A stretch of 64,000 nt of DNA, taken from positions 40,397-104,396 of the forward strand of contig JAUCSE010000088.1 of NCBI GenBank assembly GCA_030445275.1, given 5' to 3'. Below are positions 54,978-63,740 of the stretch, one piece after another; position 1 is the stretch's first letter, and each line of letters begins with the position of its first letter. Made by a program: the position numbers and the translations under genes. The notes under the pieces were generated by a model, which ran no database searches, was not told where the DNA came from, and worked only from the letters and a program-made list of their open reading frames with translations. The stretch comes from Mucilaginibacter sp. (GTDB lineage: Bacteria; Bacteroidota; Bacteroidia; Sphingobacteriales; Sphingobacteriaceae).

Positions 54978-55925
54978 TTAAAGGGTTATTACTATTTTGC
55001 CTACGGTACGCCCGCTTTCCATTTGCAGGTGGGCTGCTGCCATATTGCGAAAGGCGAATGATTGTGACACCTTTGCCCTGATAATGTACTGCTCCAGTAA
55101 AGCGGCAATAGCCTTCATATCTTCACCACTGGGCCACACCATAAATACATGACCTGTCCTTCCCGCTTGGGCTGCTTTATCTTTAGTAAGGGTACTGCCC
55201 CCACTGGGATAGCTGATGATATGCCCGTCTTCTTTTAAGATGGTAAGCGAACGGTCTAGGGTATCACCACCCACGCTGTTCAGCACCACATCAATATCGC
55301 TTACAACCTCCTCAAAACGCTGCGTTTTATAGTCTATATGCTCATCGGCACCAAGCCCTAATACAAAACCTTTATTGGCGGCCGAAGAAGTGCCAATTAC
55401 ATAAGCCCCCAGGTGCTTGGCTATCTGCACGGCAAAATGCCCCACACCGCCCGATGCACCATGTATAAGCACTCTTTGCCTCCGCTTTATACCGCCTATA
55501 GCATGGGTAATAGACTGGTAAGCCGTAAGTGCAGCGAGCGTCGCAGCGGCAGCTTCATTATGGCTTATGCCAACCGGTTTTAGCGCCAGTTCATTTGCCG
55601 GTGCGGCAACATATTCGGCGTAGGCCCTGGCGTGTTTGGGAAAGTTCACCATCCCGAATACTTCATCACCTGTCTTGAACAGGGTTACACCCTCCCCCAC
55701 TTTGGTCACCGTGCCGGATATATCCCAACCCAGTATAAGCGGCATCTGGTCTTTGAGCTTGCCAGCCATAGCAAAGCCTGCACGGGTTTTGACATCTACC
55801 GGGTTAATACTTAGGGCCGCTATCTTTACCAGTACTTCGCCGGGAGCGGGCTGTGGTTCTTCTGCTTCTATATATTGGAAGTTTTCTACTCCCCCAAACT
55901 CATTTAAGATTATTGCTTTCATCAT
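54978..55925 (-). CDS. zinc-independent medium-chain reductase (quinone oxidoreductase type)
   Basis: 315 residues. The N-terminal GroES-like domain (MKAIILNEFGGVENFQYIEA, LSINPVDVKTRAGF, LGWDISGTVTKVGEGVTLFK) is followed by a Rossmann domain with the NADPH motif HGASGGVGHFAVQIAKHLGA (about 150-170) and GADEHIDYKTQRFEEVV. The Cys ligands of the structural and catalytic zinc sites are absent, as in the quinone oxidoreductase branch. It probably reduces quinones or enones in the cytosol. Upstream, a TAAATTTG box on the same strand fits a promoter. The MRJP-like gene follows after 10 bases. Confidence 0.88.
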   Translation of the reverse strand: MMKAIILNEFGGVENFQYIEAEEPQPAPGEVLVKIAALSINPVDVKTRAGFAMAGKLKDQMPLILGWDISGTVTKVGEGVTLFKTGDEVFGMVNFPKHARAYAEYVAAPANELALKPVGISHNEAAAATLAALTAYQSITHAIGGIKRRQRVLIHGASGGVGHFAVQIAKHLGAYVIGTSSAANKGFVLGLGADEHIDYKTQRFEEVVSDIDVVLNSVGGDTLDRSLTILKEDGHIISYPSGGSTLTKDKAAQAGRTGHVFMVWPSGEDMKAIAALLEQYIIRAKVSQSFAFRNMAAAHLQMESGRTVGKIVITL

Positions 55926-56227
55926 TATTATTTTAACAAGACAAATTTATACCCTAAAAACTATATTAATAAAGTATAAATTTTCCATAAATAGGTATAT
56001 TTGTCTCATAAAGAAAGAACACCGCAGGTACCCTTGGCCATTCCTTATAAAGCGCGATTGCTATTAATGAAAAAGCCCTTGCTGTTCAACAAAGGCATTT
56101 TAACATCTTTAAAGTAATGATCGTTTCGTTTTTCAGATCCGGTGTTCGATATAGCGCTGTTACTGCTTTCGAATTTGCGATAGCTTGTGACCAGCGATAT
56201 TTCAGCAGGACTTGTTCTATTTAAACG
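55926..56227. other. intergenic stretch between reductase and esterase
   Basis: Besides the reductase promoter there is a TATATTTG on the plus strand (55996-56003), pointing to a divergent transcript. No gene with a start codon follows it; the open frame there reads KKEHRRYPWPFLIKRD and stops. A divergent regulator may have been lost here. Confidence 0.35.
55942..55949 (-). promoter_or_regulatory. -7 element TAAATTTG of the MDR reductase gene
   Basis: On the minus strand TAAATTTG matches the Bacteroidota -7 consensus TAnnTTTG exactly and lies 16 bases before the ATG at 55925. A -33 box is not clear. Confidence 0.45.
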
Positions 56228-57706
56228 TTATTTGTTACTCACTTCTGGATGCTTCATCTTCCATTCCCGATACTTCCTTTCCAGGAATTGATTGCCATCT
56301 TTCCTGTATTGCGATGTTTGGACAGTAAAATGGTCACCTGGATAGTAACCAAATACAAATTTGGAATTTATTTTGGCCATCGTGGTATCCATGATAGCCA
56401 CCGCATAATTTAATAAAAAGTTATCCTGTTCACCTACTGATACACGTATTTTACCTTCCAGGTCGGGCTTAATCTCCTGCCAGTTGTTGCGTATATAAGC
56501 ATTGATATCGTAATTTTTCCAATGTTCAAAAACAGCATGATCAATTACGCCAGTTTGCGAATCCCAAAGGTTTTGCGGTAGTCCGTCGGTTCCTTTTTTA
56601 CTAAAAACGGCATTAAACGAATGCATTTGCTCACCACGGTATATAACCCCTTCCATCTGACCGGCTTGCTTCATGCTAAACCACGGAAAAAATCCGGCCA
56701 CGGTACCCACCTGATTCAATACGCTGTCCTTACCGTAATAAAGGTTACGATCTGTATATAAATTTACCTTTTGAAAACAGGTAAAATCTACCGGGTCGGG
56801 CGAGCTGGACCAACAGCCATCAAAAACTTTAGGGTAATGTGTTTGAAGCCATAATACAGTCCAACCGCCGCTGCTGTGCCCGGTTAAGAGCATGGCACCG
56901 TTACAACGATATTGTTTCTCCAAGGCCGGGATAAACTCTGTGGTCAAAGCATCGCCCCAAGGCCCATTATTTTCGCTGTTTGCATAAACACAATGGCCCA
57001 AAGGGCAATTACCATCAAGATATACTATGATGCAGGCACTGGTATCAATAGGCTTGGCCTCATAGGGATTACCAGAAAGCCTGTGATAATCACCACCATA
57101 ACCAAATACAAAAAATTCTACCGGAAATTTCCTATTCGGCTGACTAAAATATTCTTTAGGTAACTGTATGGCCGCATTGATTGTTGTCTGTTTATTTAAA
57201 AACTTACTCAGCAAAGCAGAGGGAGCTTTGATCTCTTTGACGTATTGTGTTTCTTTAAACACCTGGTCAGGTATCACTTTTGTGGCAATGATAGAAAATT
57301 GCTTAGAATAATCTTTCGTAATATTTACTTTCTGAGTTACGCTGTAAAGATTGCCGGGGCTCTCTGAAATTGCCCGGCCTCCGAGGTTACGGTCCCAAAT
57401 AGCCTGTACATAATATTCACCCCGAGCTATATTAGATAATGTAGTGGGGTAAGATGCCGCCTTGTCATCAATGATAACAGATTGTCCGGGTTTGACATTT
57501 TTAACATACATGGAAAAACAAGGAAAAACATCTAGTCCGACCACCGCATCTTTGGGGGCTTTATTTTCCGATGACAAATACAGAAACACATAGCCTGTAA
57601 ATGGCTGTTTAAAAACTGTATCTGCATAGCTCACTTTGAAATGTTGAGCATAAACCATGTTGTGTACCGCCGACAACACGAAAACGGCAAAAATTATTTT
57701 TTTCAT
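56228..57706 (-). CDS. secreted alpha/beta-hydrolase (putative esterase)
   Basis: 492 residues with a signal peptide (ends VYAQ). The N-terminal 150 residues form a beta domain (TGYVFLYLSSENKAPKDAVV). The C-terminal part is of the esterase-D/feruloyl-esterase-like family, with the nucleophile Ser in LLTGHSSGGWTVLWLQTHYP (about residue 277), SSSPDPVDF, and a late GDHFTVQTSQYRK with the likely catalytic His. It could remove acyl groups from plant glycans or hydrolyse other esters. It stands alone between the reductase operon and the two-component pair. Confidence 0.8.
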   Translation of the reverse strand: MKKIIFAVFVLSAVHNMVYAQHFKVSYADTVFKQPFTGYVFLYLSSENKAPKDAVVGLDVFPCFSMYVKNVKPGQSVIIDDKAASYPTTLSNIARGEYYVQAIWDRNLGGRAISESPGNLYSVTQKVNITKDYSKQFSIIATKVIPDQVFKETQYVKEIKAPSALLSKFLNKQTTINAAIQLPKEYFSQPNRKFPVEFFVFGYGGDYHRLSGNPYEAKPIDTSACIIVYLDGNCPLGHCVYANSENNGPWGDALTTEFIPALEKQYRCNGAMLLTGHSSGGWTVLWLQTHYPKVFDGCWSSSPDPVDFTCFQKVNLYTDRNLYYGKDSVLNQVGTVAGFFPWFSMKQAGQMEGVIYRGEQMHSFNAVFSKKGTDGLPQNLWDSQTGVIDHAVFEHWKNYDINAYIRNNWQEIKPDLEGKIRVSVGEQDNFLLNYAVAIMDTTMAKINSKFVFGYYPGDHFTVQTSQYRKDGNQFLERKYREWKMKHPEVSNK

Positions 57707-57882
57707 ATTTAAAAATTAAAACTAAGACACATTAATTTGTAATAGAAATTTGTAATAGGCTATAGTAATAGCTAAAGCAACCAGTTATGATGAGGGTAGG
57801 CCTAACTGTATACTCAAAAAATACGGTAAATATTTTAACAAATAAGTTTATAACCAACTCCTCCTGAGGTCAACACAATTTT

Positions 57883-58602
57883 TCAGAGCTTAGTCTGGGT
57901 TTTTTCAATTAATTCCTCGCGGTAGCTCCGGCCAATGGGCAAAGTTTTTCCTGCTATCATAATCATGTTTCCTTCAATGGCATCAATGCGTTGGATGGCA
58001 GCAATATAAGATTTATGAATACGAAAGAATTTTGTTGCCGGAAGCTTTTCCATAATGCCGTTTAGCGTATGGTAAGTAATGAATTCGCTGTAACTGGTTT
58101 TAATCCTTATATAATCTTTCAGGCTTTCTATATAAAAGATCTCGGATATTGCTATCCGAATTAATCTTTTGTCAACTTTAACCCATAAATCTTCATTTTC
58201 ACCTGTCACATTTCCAGGAAACATATCTTCATGGATTGCAGATGTACCGGCTATTTTGTTAGTTACTTTAGTGATGGCTTTAATAAAACGGTGAAAAGCA
58301 ATAGGCTTAAGCAGGTAATCAACAGCTTCCAATTCGAAACTCTCTACGGCATAGTCCCGGTAAGCCGTGGTTATGATAATAGCCGGGTTATAGCTAAGTG
58401 TTTTGGCAAATTCAAGTCCGTTGAATAAAGGCATTTCTATATCCAGAAAAACAAGGTCGATCTTATTCCGGTGTACATAAGCCAATGCATCCACCGGATT
58501 GGTAAAGGAAGCCATGAGCTCAAAATCCGCCATTCTTCCGAGATAGGATTGAATGACTTCAATAGCCAGCGGTTCATCATCAATGATTACACATTTTATC
58601 AA
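57883..58602 (-). CDS. LytTR family response regulator
   Basis: 239 residues. The receiver domain (1-115) has acidic residues IIDDEPLA, the phospho-Asp in VFLDIEMP (about residue 53) and the Lys in VDYLLKPI. The C-terminal LytTR DNA-binding domain (about 135-239) includes VKVDKRLIRIAISEIFYIES and KLPATKFFRIHKSYIAAIQR. Its ATG overlaps the TGA of the kinase gene (ATGA), giving coupled translation. It probably controls the divergent receptor gene at 60004. Confidence 0.93.
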   Translation of the reverse strand: MIKCVIIDDEPLAIEVIQSYLGRMADFELMASFTNPVDALAYVHRNKIDLVFLDIEMPLFNGLEFAKTLSYNPAIIITTAYRDYAVESFELEAVDYLLKPIAFHRFIKAITKVTNKIAGTSAIHEDMFPGNVTGENEDLWVKVDKRLIRIAISEIFYIESLKDYIRIKTSYSEFITYHTLNGIMEKLPATKFFRIHKSYIAAIQRIDAIEGNMIMIAGKTLPIGRSYREELIEKTQTKL

Positions 58603-59702
58603 AGTAATTGGATCTCCAGTTTAGTAGTGAATTGATTGTGCGCCCGCTCTTGAAATAGCTGGTAAGATTGATCATAGATGAGATCCAGCCTGCGTTTTAC
58701 ATTACGCAGCCCGATCCCTTTCTTTGCAGTCGGAATAGGTTCGGCGCAAGGATTGACCACTACCAGGCTCAACTTGTCTGAATAAACCTTCAGCTCAATA
58801 AGGATCTTAACTTCCGGCGCAGCACTGCTCAAACTATGCTTAAAGCTGTTCTCTATAAAGGGCAATAACAATAAAGGCGGTAAATGTATATTTTCGCATT
58901 TGCCGCTGATCTCAAAAATAACCTCCGGCCGTACACCGAACCGTAAACTTTCCAGGTCTATATAACTTTGAATGTAGCTGATCTCTTTCATCAGCGAAGT
59001 TTTCTCCTGATCCGTTTCGTAGAGAACATAACCCATAAAGTCTGATAGCTTTAATACAACCTCAGGTGCAAGATCAGATTTTTTAAGTGTTAGTGCATAC
59101 AAGTTATTTAGCGTATTGAAGAAGAAATGCGGCTGAAGTTGAGACTTTAATAGAGAGAGTTCTGTGGCCAGTTGTTCTTTCTCCATCATTTCTGCTTTTT
59201 GCCTTTGCAGAAAGTGATCTTTGGAAAGTTTGATACCGGTAGATAAGCCCACAACGGTTATCATGAAAAATTCCTTACCGATAAAACTGAATGCCGTAAA
59301 CTGCGATTCAGCTTTTAATGCAAGCGGTAATATGCCAGCTTTCATCAGCACCCCGAAAAATAAAAGATTGATAGCATTTACACCTAAAGCACATAGCAGC
59401 AGCCATCCTAAATAAGGAGTCAGTTTGCCTTTATAATAATAAGCGGGCAGCAGCACATATAAGTTAAAATATACTACCGCTAACAAAAAGGGAAGCCGAA
59501 CGCCAAAGCAAATAATATTATTTCCTAATGCACCGGTTAAGTATCCTTCAGAAACCGCATTCAGCAAAAAGAGCATCACCCAGAAGGCTATGTGGTAAGA
59601 GATGCGCGTAGTAAAGGCATTACGGAAACTGTTCAGACGGCCACCTTGATCCTGTACCGGATATTTATAGAATGAATAAAAATTTGCTGTGGTAACCTTC
59701 AT
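58599..59702 (-). CDS. LytS-type sensor histidine kinase
   Basis: 367 residues. Four membrane helices (about 30-160) are followed by a coiled linker and the His_kinase domain, with the phospho-acceptor in LLKSQLQPHFFFNTLNNLYA (about residue 190), the N-box LLPFIENSFKHSL and the G-box KKGIGLRNVKRRLDLIY. No periplasmic domain is obvious, so the signal probably enters through the membrane helices. It partners the LytTR regulator with a 4-base overlap. Confidence 0.92.
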   Translation of the reverse strand: MKVTTANFYSFYKYPVQDQGGRLNSFRNAFTTRISYHIAFWVMLFLLNAVSEGYLTGALGNNIICFGVRLPFLLAVVYFNLYVLLPAYYYKGKLTPYLGWLLLCALGVNAINLLFFGVLMKAGILPLALKAESQFTAFSFIGKEFFMITVVGLSTGIKLSKDHFLQRQKAEMMEKEQLATELSLLKSQLQPHFFFNTLNNLYALTLKKSDLAPEVVLKLSDFMGYVLYETDQEKTSLMKEISYIQSYIDLESLRFGVRPEVIFEISGKCENIHLPPLLLLPFIENSFKHSLSSAAPEVKILIELKVYSDKLSLVVVNPCAEPIPTAKKGIGLRNVKRRLDLIYDQSYQLFQERAHNQFTTKLEIQLL

Positions 59703-60003
59703 AAGTTAATTATTAACCCTAACTGTCCGGATTATGTTCGGTTCTCAAATTTACAGTGTTGTTTAACAACCAAGCTATATTTTCGATGAACGGTATTTTT
59801 GTGCCGCTAACCAGCAATCAATGCCGACAATCTGCAATATCCTCTAAAAATACACTTTAGCGGCCATAATATGCCGTTTAGCTAATATCTTTTTGGGAAG
59901 GTATTGGCCTACATACTTTCGGTGAAAACAATCAAAAATGAAACATTTCACACTTTGTTTAATATGGCTTTTCAAGCCTCGCCTTCCGTTTATTTCAAGA
60001 TCG
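59703..60003. promoter_or_regulatory. divergent region between the two-component pair and the receptor gene
   Basis: About 300 bases with promoters in both directions. I note gttgtttaacaac at 59759-59771, a perfect 6-bp inverted repeat around one base and a candidate site for the LytTR regulator. No firm promoter boxes. Confidence 0.35.
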
Positions 60004-62436
60004 ATGGCCCGTATTTCTGCGATTCTATTTTTATTAATGTTTCCAGGTTTGTCAACCCGCGTGAAAGCTCAAAATGTAAATGCAGTCAAGGGGTTGCTGT
60101 TAACCGCGGATGGCAAAGCACTTGATTATGCTACCGTGGCACTACTCAAAGCAAAAGATTCCGTTGTCGTTCAGTCGACGTTAAGCACAGCAAGCGGCAG
60201 TTACGGATTCTCCAGGGTCAATCCCGGGCATTATCTGGTTAAAGCTACGGCCGTTGGATTCGGAACAAAATTCAGCCCTCCGATTAATTTGAAAGTCGTC
60301 GATGTTACCGTCGCGCCATTGATCCTACAGACATCGAGCAGTCAATTAGAAACCGTAGTCATCAGCAGCTCCAGACCGCTGATCGAAAAACAGGCGGACC
60401 GCCTCATTGTCAATGTGGCCGGTAGTACATTGGCAGCCGGTAATAATGCACTTGATATACTGGAGCGTGCGCCAGGCGTTACTATTGACAAAGACGGCAA
60501 TATTAGCTTAAATGGCAAGGCCGGGGTAACCGTAATGATCAATGACAAATTAACTTACCTATCGGCAGATCAACTGGCCACCTTGCTGCGTTCCACAGAT
60601 GGTAATACCATTCAGGCGCTGGAAATTATCAGCAATCCTTCTGCTAAATATGATGCCGCCGGGAATTCCGGGATAATCAACATCAAACTTAAAAAGAATG
60701 GCAGCGCAGGTACTAACGGCAACCTTGTTCTTGGAACTGCGCAAGGTCATTATTTTGCAGACAACGGTAGTCTGTCACTCAACCATAAATCGGGCAAACT
60801 CAATGTGTTTACTAATCTTAGTCATACCGATGGCAAAAGGTATATAAAGCAAGCCTCTGACCGGGTGATAGATAGCGCCGGTTATAAATCATATTATTCG
60901 CAGCGAAATACCCTTAGCAATCCATTCCATAATAATTCATATCGCCTGGGTGCTGATTATGAAACCGGGAAAGATAATACTGCAGGCATCGTCCTGAATG
61001 GATACTCCAATTCCTCCGATATTTTTAATAGTGGGAAGTCAACTTTGAACAACCTGGCACAGGCGAATGCTACCGCCCAAAGTAACTTTTCACAAGACAA
61101 CCGCAACCAGCACAATGTAGGCATCAATCTGAATGATCAGTTCCATATAGACACTGCCGGCCAATTGTTAAGCGCAGATATAGATGTTATTAAATATAAA
61201 AACAACAGCAATGCATCATTCAATACATTTTATTATCTGGCTGATAGCAATCAGCAACAACCGCCCTATTATTTGCGTCAGCAAACGCCTGTAAATATCA
61301 ACGTACATACAGCCAAAGCTGATTATATATATCCTGCCGGGAAAACGCTTAAGCTGGAAACCGGTATAAAGCTAAGCGATGTCAAAACGGATAATAATCT
61401 TCAGGCACAAACCAGTTCAGACAACATCAATTACATATACAATACGCAACTAAGCAATCAATTCATTTATACGGAAAAGATTGATGCTGCTTATCTAAAT
61501 ATAACAAAAACACTTATGTCTACTACCATTCAGCTTGGACTTCGCGCCGAACATACCAGCTCCCTGGGAACTTTAATCAACGGAAACACCGATCCTGTTA
61601 ACCGGCAATACCTTGATCTTTTTCCGAACCTTTTCATTAATCGCACCTTTAATGAAAATAATAAGATCAGCTTTAACTTCAACCGCCGGATAGACCGGCC
61701 GAATTACCAAAGCCTGAACCCTTTTATTTATTACTTTGATCCTTACACACGGGAAGTTGGAAACCCATTTTTGAAACCACAGTACACCAATAATTTTGAA
61801 GTGGCTTATACCTCCCATCAAATTAACCTCGGATTAAGTTACAGTCATACAACTGATGTAAACACAGAAACGGTGATCACAGACACCCTCACAAAAATAT
61901 CATCAGAAACCTTCACAAACCTTAAATCTCTCGATCGGTACAGTTTCAATATCAACTCCTCTTATACTTTTTCCAGCTGGTGGAGCGGCAATGTCAATGG
62001 CTATTTAATTTATAACAATTACAATGCAGGCGATTCATTTAATAGCGATCAAAGCATCAAAGGCTTTTCCTACAGTTTTAAAGCGACTCAAACTGTTCAA
62101 TTGAGTAAAAACGACAAGTTCGAATTAAACGGACGATATCAATCTCCAACCATCGAAGGGTTATACCATATCCGGCCTGTTTCCAGCGTAGACGCAGGGA
62201 TCAGCCATTCATTCTGGAAAGGCAGGGCTAATTTAAAATTGTCGATTAACGATATTTTTAACGGAAATAAAACTGATGTGATCATTGATACCGAGGGTAG
62301 TCATTTTCATGGTTACCAGAAATACGACACACGAATAGCCCGGCTTAATTTTACGTATAATTTTGGAAGCAGCAAGTTCAAATCGGCAAGTCATCAAAGT
62401 GGAGCCGATGAAGAAAAAGGACGAATTGGTAATTAA
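60004..62436 (+). CDS. outer-membrane beta-barrel receptor with CarboxypepD_reg domain
   Basis: About 810 residues from MARISAILFLLMFPGLSTRV, which forms a normal signal peptide; the frame opens at 59938 without a better start. A carboxypeptidase-regulatory-like domain (NAVKGLLLTADGKALDYATV) precedes a plug (VAGSTLAAGNNALDILERAP, VTVMINDKLTYLSADQLATL) and an OMP_b-brl_3 type barrel (FNFNRRIDRPNYQSLNPFIY). It lacks the SusC signature and has no SusD, so it is not a glycan importer of that class; members often serve peptides, proteins or export. Divergent from the LytS/LytTR pair, which probably regulates it. Confidence 0.87.
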   Translation: MARISAILFLLMFPGLSTRVKAQNVNAVKGLLLTADGKALDYATVALLKAKDSVVVQSTLSTASGSYGFSRVNPGHYLVKATAVGFGTKFSPPINLKVVDVTVAPLILQTSSSQLETVVISSSRPLIEKQADRLIVNVAGSTLAAGNNALDILERAPGVTIDKDGNISLNGKAGVTVMINDKLTYLSADQLATLLRSTDGNTIQALEIISNPSAKYDAAGNSGIINIKLKKNGSAGTNGNLVLGTAQGHYFADNGSLSLNHKSGKLNVFTNLSHTDGKRYIKQASDRVIDSAGYKSYYSQRNTLSNPFHNNSYRLGADYETGKDNTAGIVLNGYSNSSDIFNSGKSTLNNLAQANATAQSNFSQDNRNQHNVGINLNDQFHIDTAGQLLSADIDVIKYKNNSNASFNTFYYLADSNQQQPPYYLRQQTPVNINVHTAKADYIYPAGKTLKLETGIKLSDVKTDNNLQAQTSSDNINYIYNTQLSNQFIYTEKIDAAYLNITKTLMSTTIQLGLRAEHTSSLGTLINGNTDPVNRQYLDLFPNLFINRTFNENNKISFNFNRRIDRPNYQSLNPFIYYFDPYTREVGNPFLKPQYTNNFEVAYTSHQINLGLSYSHTTDVNTETVITDTLTKISSETFTNLKSLDRYSFNINSSYTFSSWWSGNVNGYLIYNNYNAGDSFNSDQSIKGFSYSFKATQTVQLSKNDKFELNGRYQSPTIEGLYHIRPVSSVDAGISHSFWKGRANLKLSINDIFNGNKTDVIIDTEGSHFHGYQKYDTRIARLNFTYNFGSSKFKSASHQSGADEEKGRIGN

Positions 62437-62458
62437 ATAGGTAATTGCAGCTTTGATA

Positions 62459-62500
62459 GCACAGAAGCGAAAAGTTCGGTTCTGTGCCGTCTTTATTTTC
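62459..62500 (+). terminator. intrinsic terminator of the receptor gene
   Basis: The 8-bp stem gcacagaa / ttctgtgc with a 13-base loop, followed by a T-rich tract (gtctttatttt), lies 22 bases after the receptor stop. Confidence 0.6.
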
Positions 62501-62529
62501 ACGTAAGTTTCTGTTAATCTAAATATTAC

Positions 62530-62662
62530 CTATATCTTTCGGCACAGATCAACATCAGGGCGGATAATTATAAGTTTTTTGATCTTACCCGCGTATTCGC
62601 GCTTGACTGTTTTAAAATCGTCCGCTTCGATCTTATTATCCAGCAAATACCCGCGTAATATC
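62530..62662 (-). pseudogene. site-specific serine recombinase, C-terminal fragment
   Basis: On the minus strand the frame reads LRGYLLDNKIEADDFKTVKR, then EYAGKIKKLIIIRPDVDLC, closing with TAG at 62530-62532. The pattern (a LDG-I-x-xxDY/F-x-x-x-K segment leading into a coiled coil) resembles the recombinase coiled-coil region of Bacteroidota serine integrases. A stop lies just upstream, so only about 43 residues remain. Tentative. Confidence 0.45.
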
Positions 62663-62735
62663 TTTATTTATTAAACTACTTTAATTTTATTCCCGATGCG
62701 GTGCGCTTCCTTTGCAGTACACTAAATTAATTAAT

Positions 62736-63095
62736 ATGATATCATCAGTTGAAGAAATGATCAAAAGATATGTGGCAGCCTGGAACGGGAAAACACTAGA
62801 GCAATATAAAACCGGATTTGCCGAATGCTGGGCCACAAATGCCACTTATACCGACCCTAATTTCGAAGGTATAACAGGTGTAGATGGTATTGCCGGACTG
62901 GCTCAGGCCTCCTTAGAAAAGATCCCCGTGCGTACCTTTAATGTTTTAACATTGCCAGATTATCACCACAATGTGGGCCGCTACACCTGGAACGTAGTTC
63001 TACCCGGGGAAACCAAAGAAGGGTTCGACTATTTTGAGTTTAACGAGCAAAACCAGATCACCCGTCTGGTTAGTTTCTTTGGGCCACTGAAGTAA
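62736..63095 (+). CDS. NTF2-like / SnoaL-like protein
   Basis: About 119 residues from MISSVEEMIKRYVAAWNGKT; an upstream Met at 62712 is less typical. The cone-shaped NTF2 fold is indicated by FAECWATNATYTDPNFEGIT and GVDGIAGLAQASLEKIP, then strands YTWNVVLPG and DYFEFNEQNQITRLVSFFGP. Such proteins serve as small-molecule isomerases or binding domains. It may be cotranscribed with the Crp/Fnr gene 65 bases downstream; the actual substrate is unknown. Confidence 0.8.
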   Translation: MISSVEEMIKRYVAAWNGKTLEQYKTGFAECWATNATYTDPNFEGITGVDGIAGLAQASLEKIPVRTFNVLTLPDYHHNVGRYTWNVVLPGETKEGFDYFEFNEQNQITRLVSFFGPLK

Positions 63096-63160
63096 TTGAG
63101 CAGCTATTAAAGCGGCGTAGGATAAATGGCTAGTACATTTTATCTTTACTTAAAAATAAA

Positions 63161-63733
63161 ATGTACCAGCTCATCCTTCGTAATTTTGCCATGCACATTA
63201 AGCTTGATGTTGCAGAGGCCGAACATATTATAGCCAAGCTGCAGCGAAAACCTGTAGCAAAGAAAACGGTACTGCTACCTATCGGCACTATATGCCGTAA
63301 CATTTATTTTGTAAATAAAGGCTGCCTGCGTATTTTTAATACCGACAGCGAAGGCCAGGAACACAACATTTTATTTAGTCCACAAAATTGGTGGGCCGTT
63401 GATATTGCCAGTTTCTCGGGGCAAATGCCGGCCTTTTACACCATCAGCGCACTAGAAGATACGGAGGTATTTTACCTCAGCTACAACGTACTGGAAGAAC
63501 TTTATACTCAGATACCCAAGTTAGAACGTTTTTTCCGCATCATGATCCAAAACGGGTTCTATTTATACCAGCAACGCATCACCTCCAACCTTTCTAAAAC
63601 AGCGGAAGAGCGGTACGCGCTCTTCCAAAAACAATATCCCAAACTGGAACAGCGTATAGCACAAAAACACATTGCTTCTTATTTAGGCATTACTCCTGTT
63701 TTTTTAAGCATGATCCGTAAAAGAAATACTTAA
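63161..63733 (+). CDS. Crp/Fnr family regulator
   Basis: 190 residues. The cyclic-nucleotide-binding type domain (about 15-130) has VLLPIGTICRNIYFVNKGCL and QNWWAVDIASFSGQMPAFYT. The C-terminal helix-turn-helix is short but present (IAQKHIASYLGITPVFLSMI). This is the short Crp/Fnr class common in Bacteroidota, in which ligand residues are often not conserved; cAMP binding is not implied. The upstream TATCTTTA at about 63139 approaches the -7 consensus. Confidence 0.88.
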   Translation: MYQLILRNFAMHIKLDVAEAEHIIAKLQRKPVAKKTVLLPIGTICRNIYFVNKGCLRIFNTDSEGQEHNILFSPQNWWAVDIASFSGQMPAFYTISALEDTEVFYLSYNVLEELYTQIPKLERFFRIMIQNGFYLYQQRITSNLSKTAEERYALFQKQYPKLEQRIAQKHIASYLGITPVFLSMIRKRNT

Positions 63734-63740
63734 CATTGGG

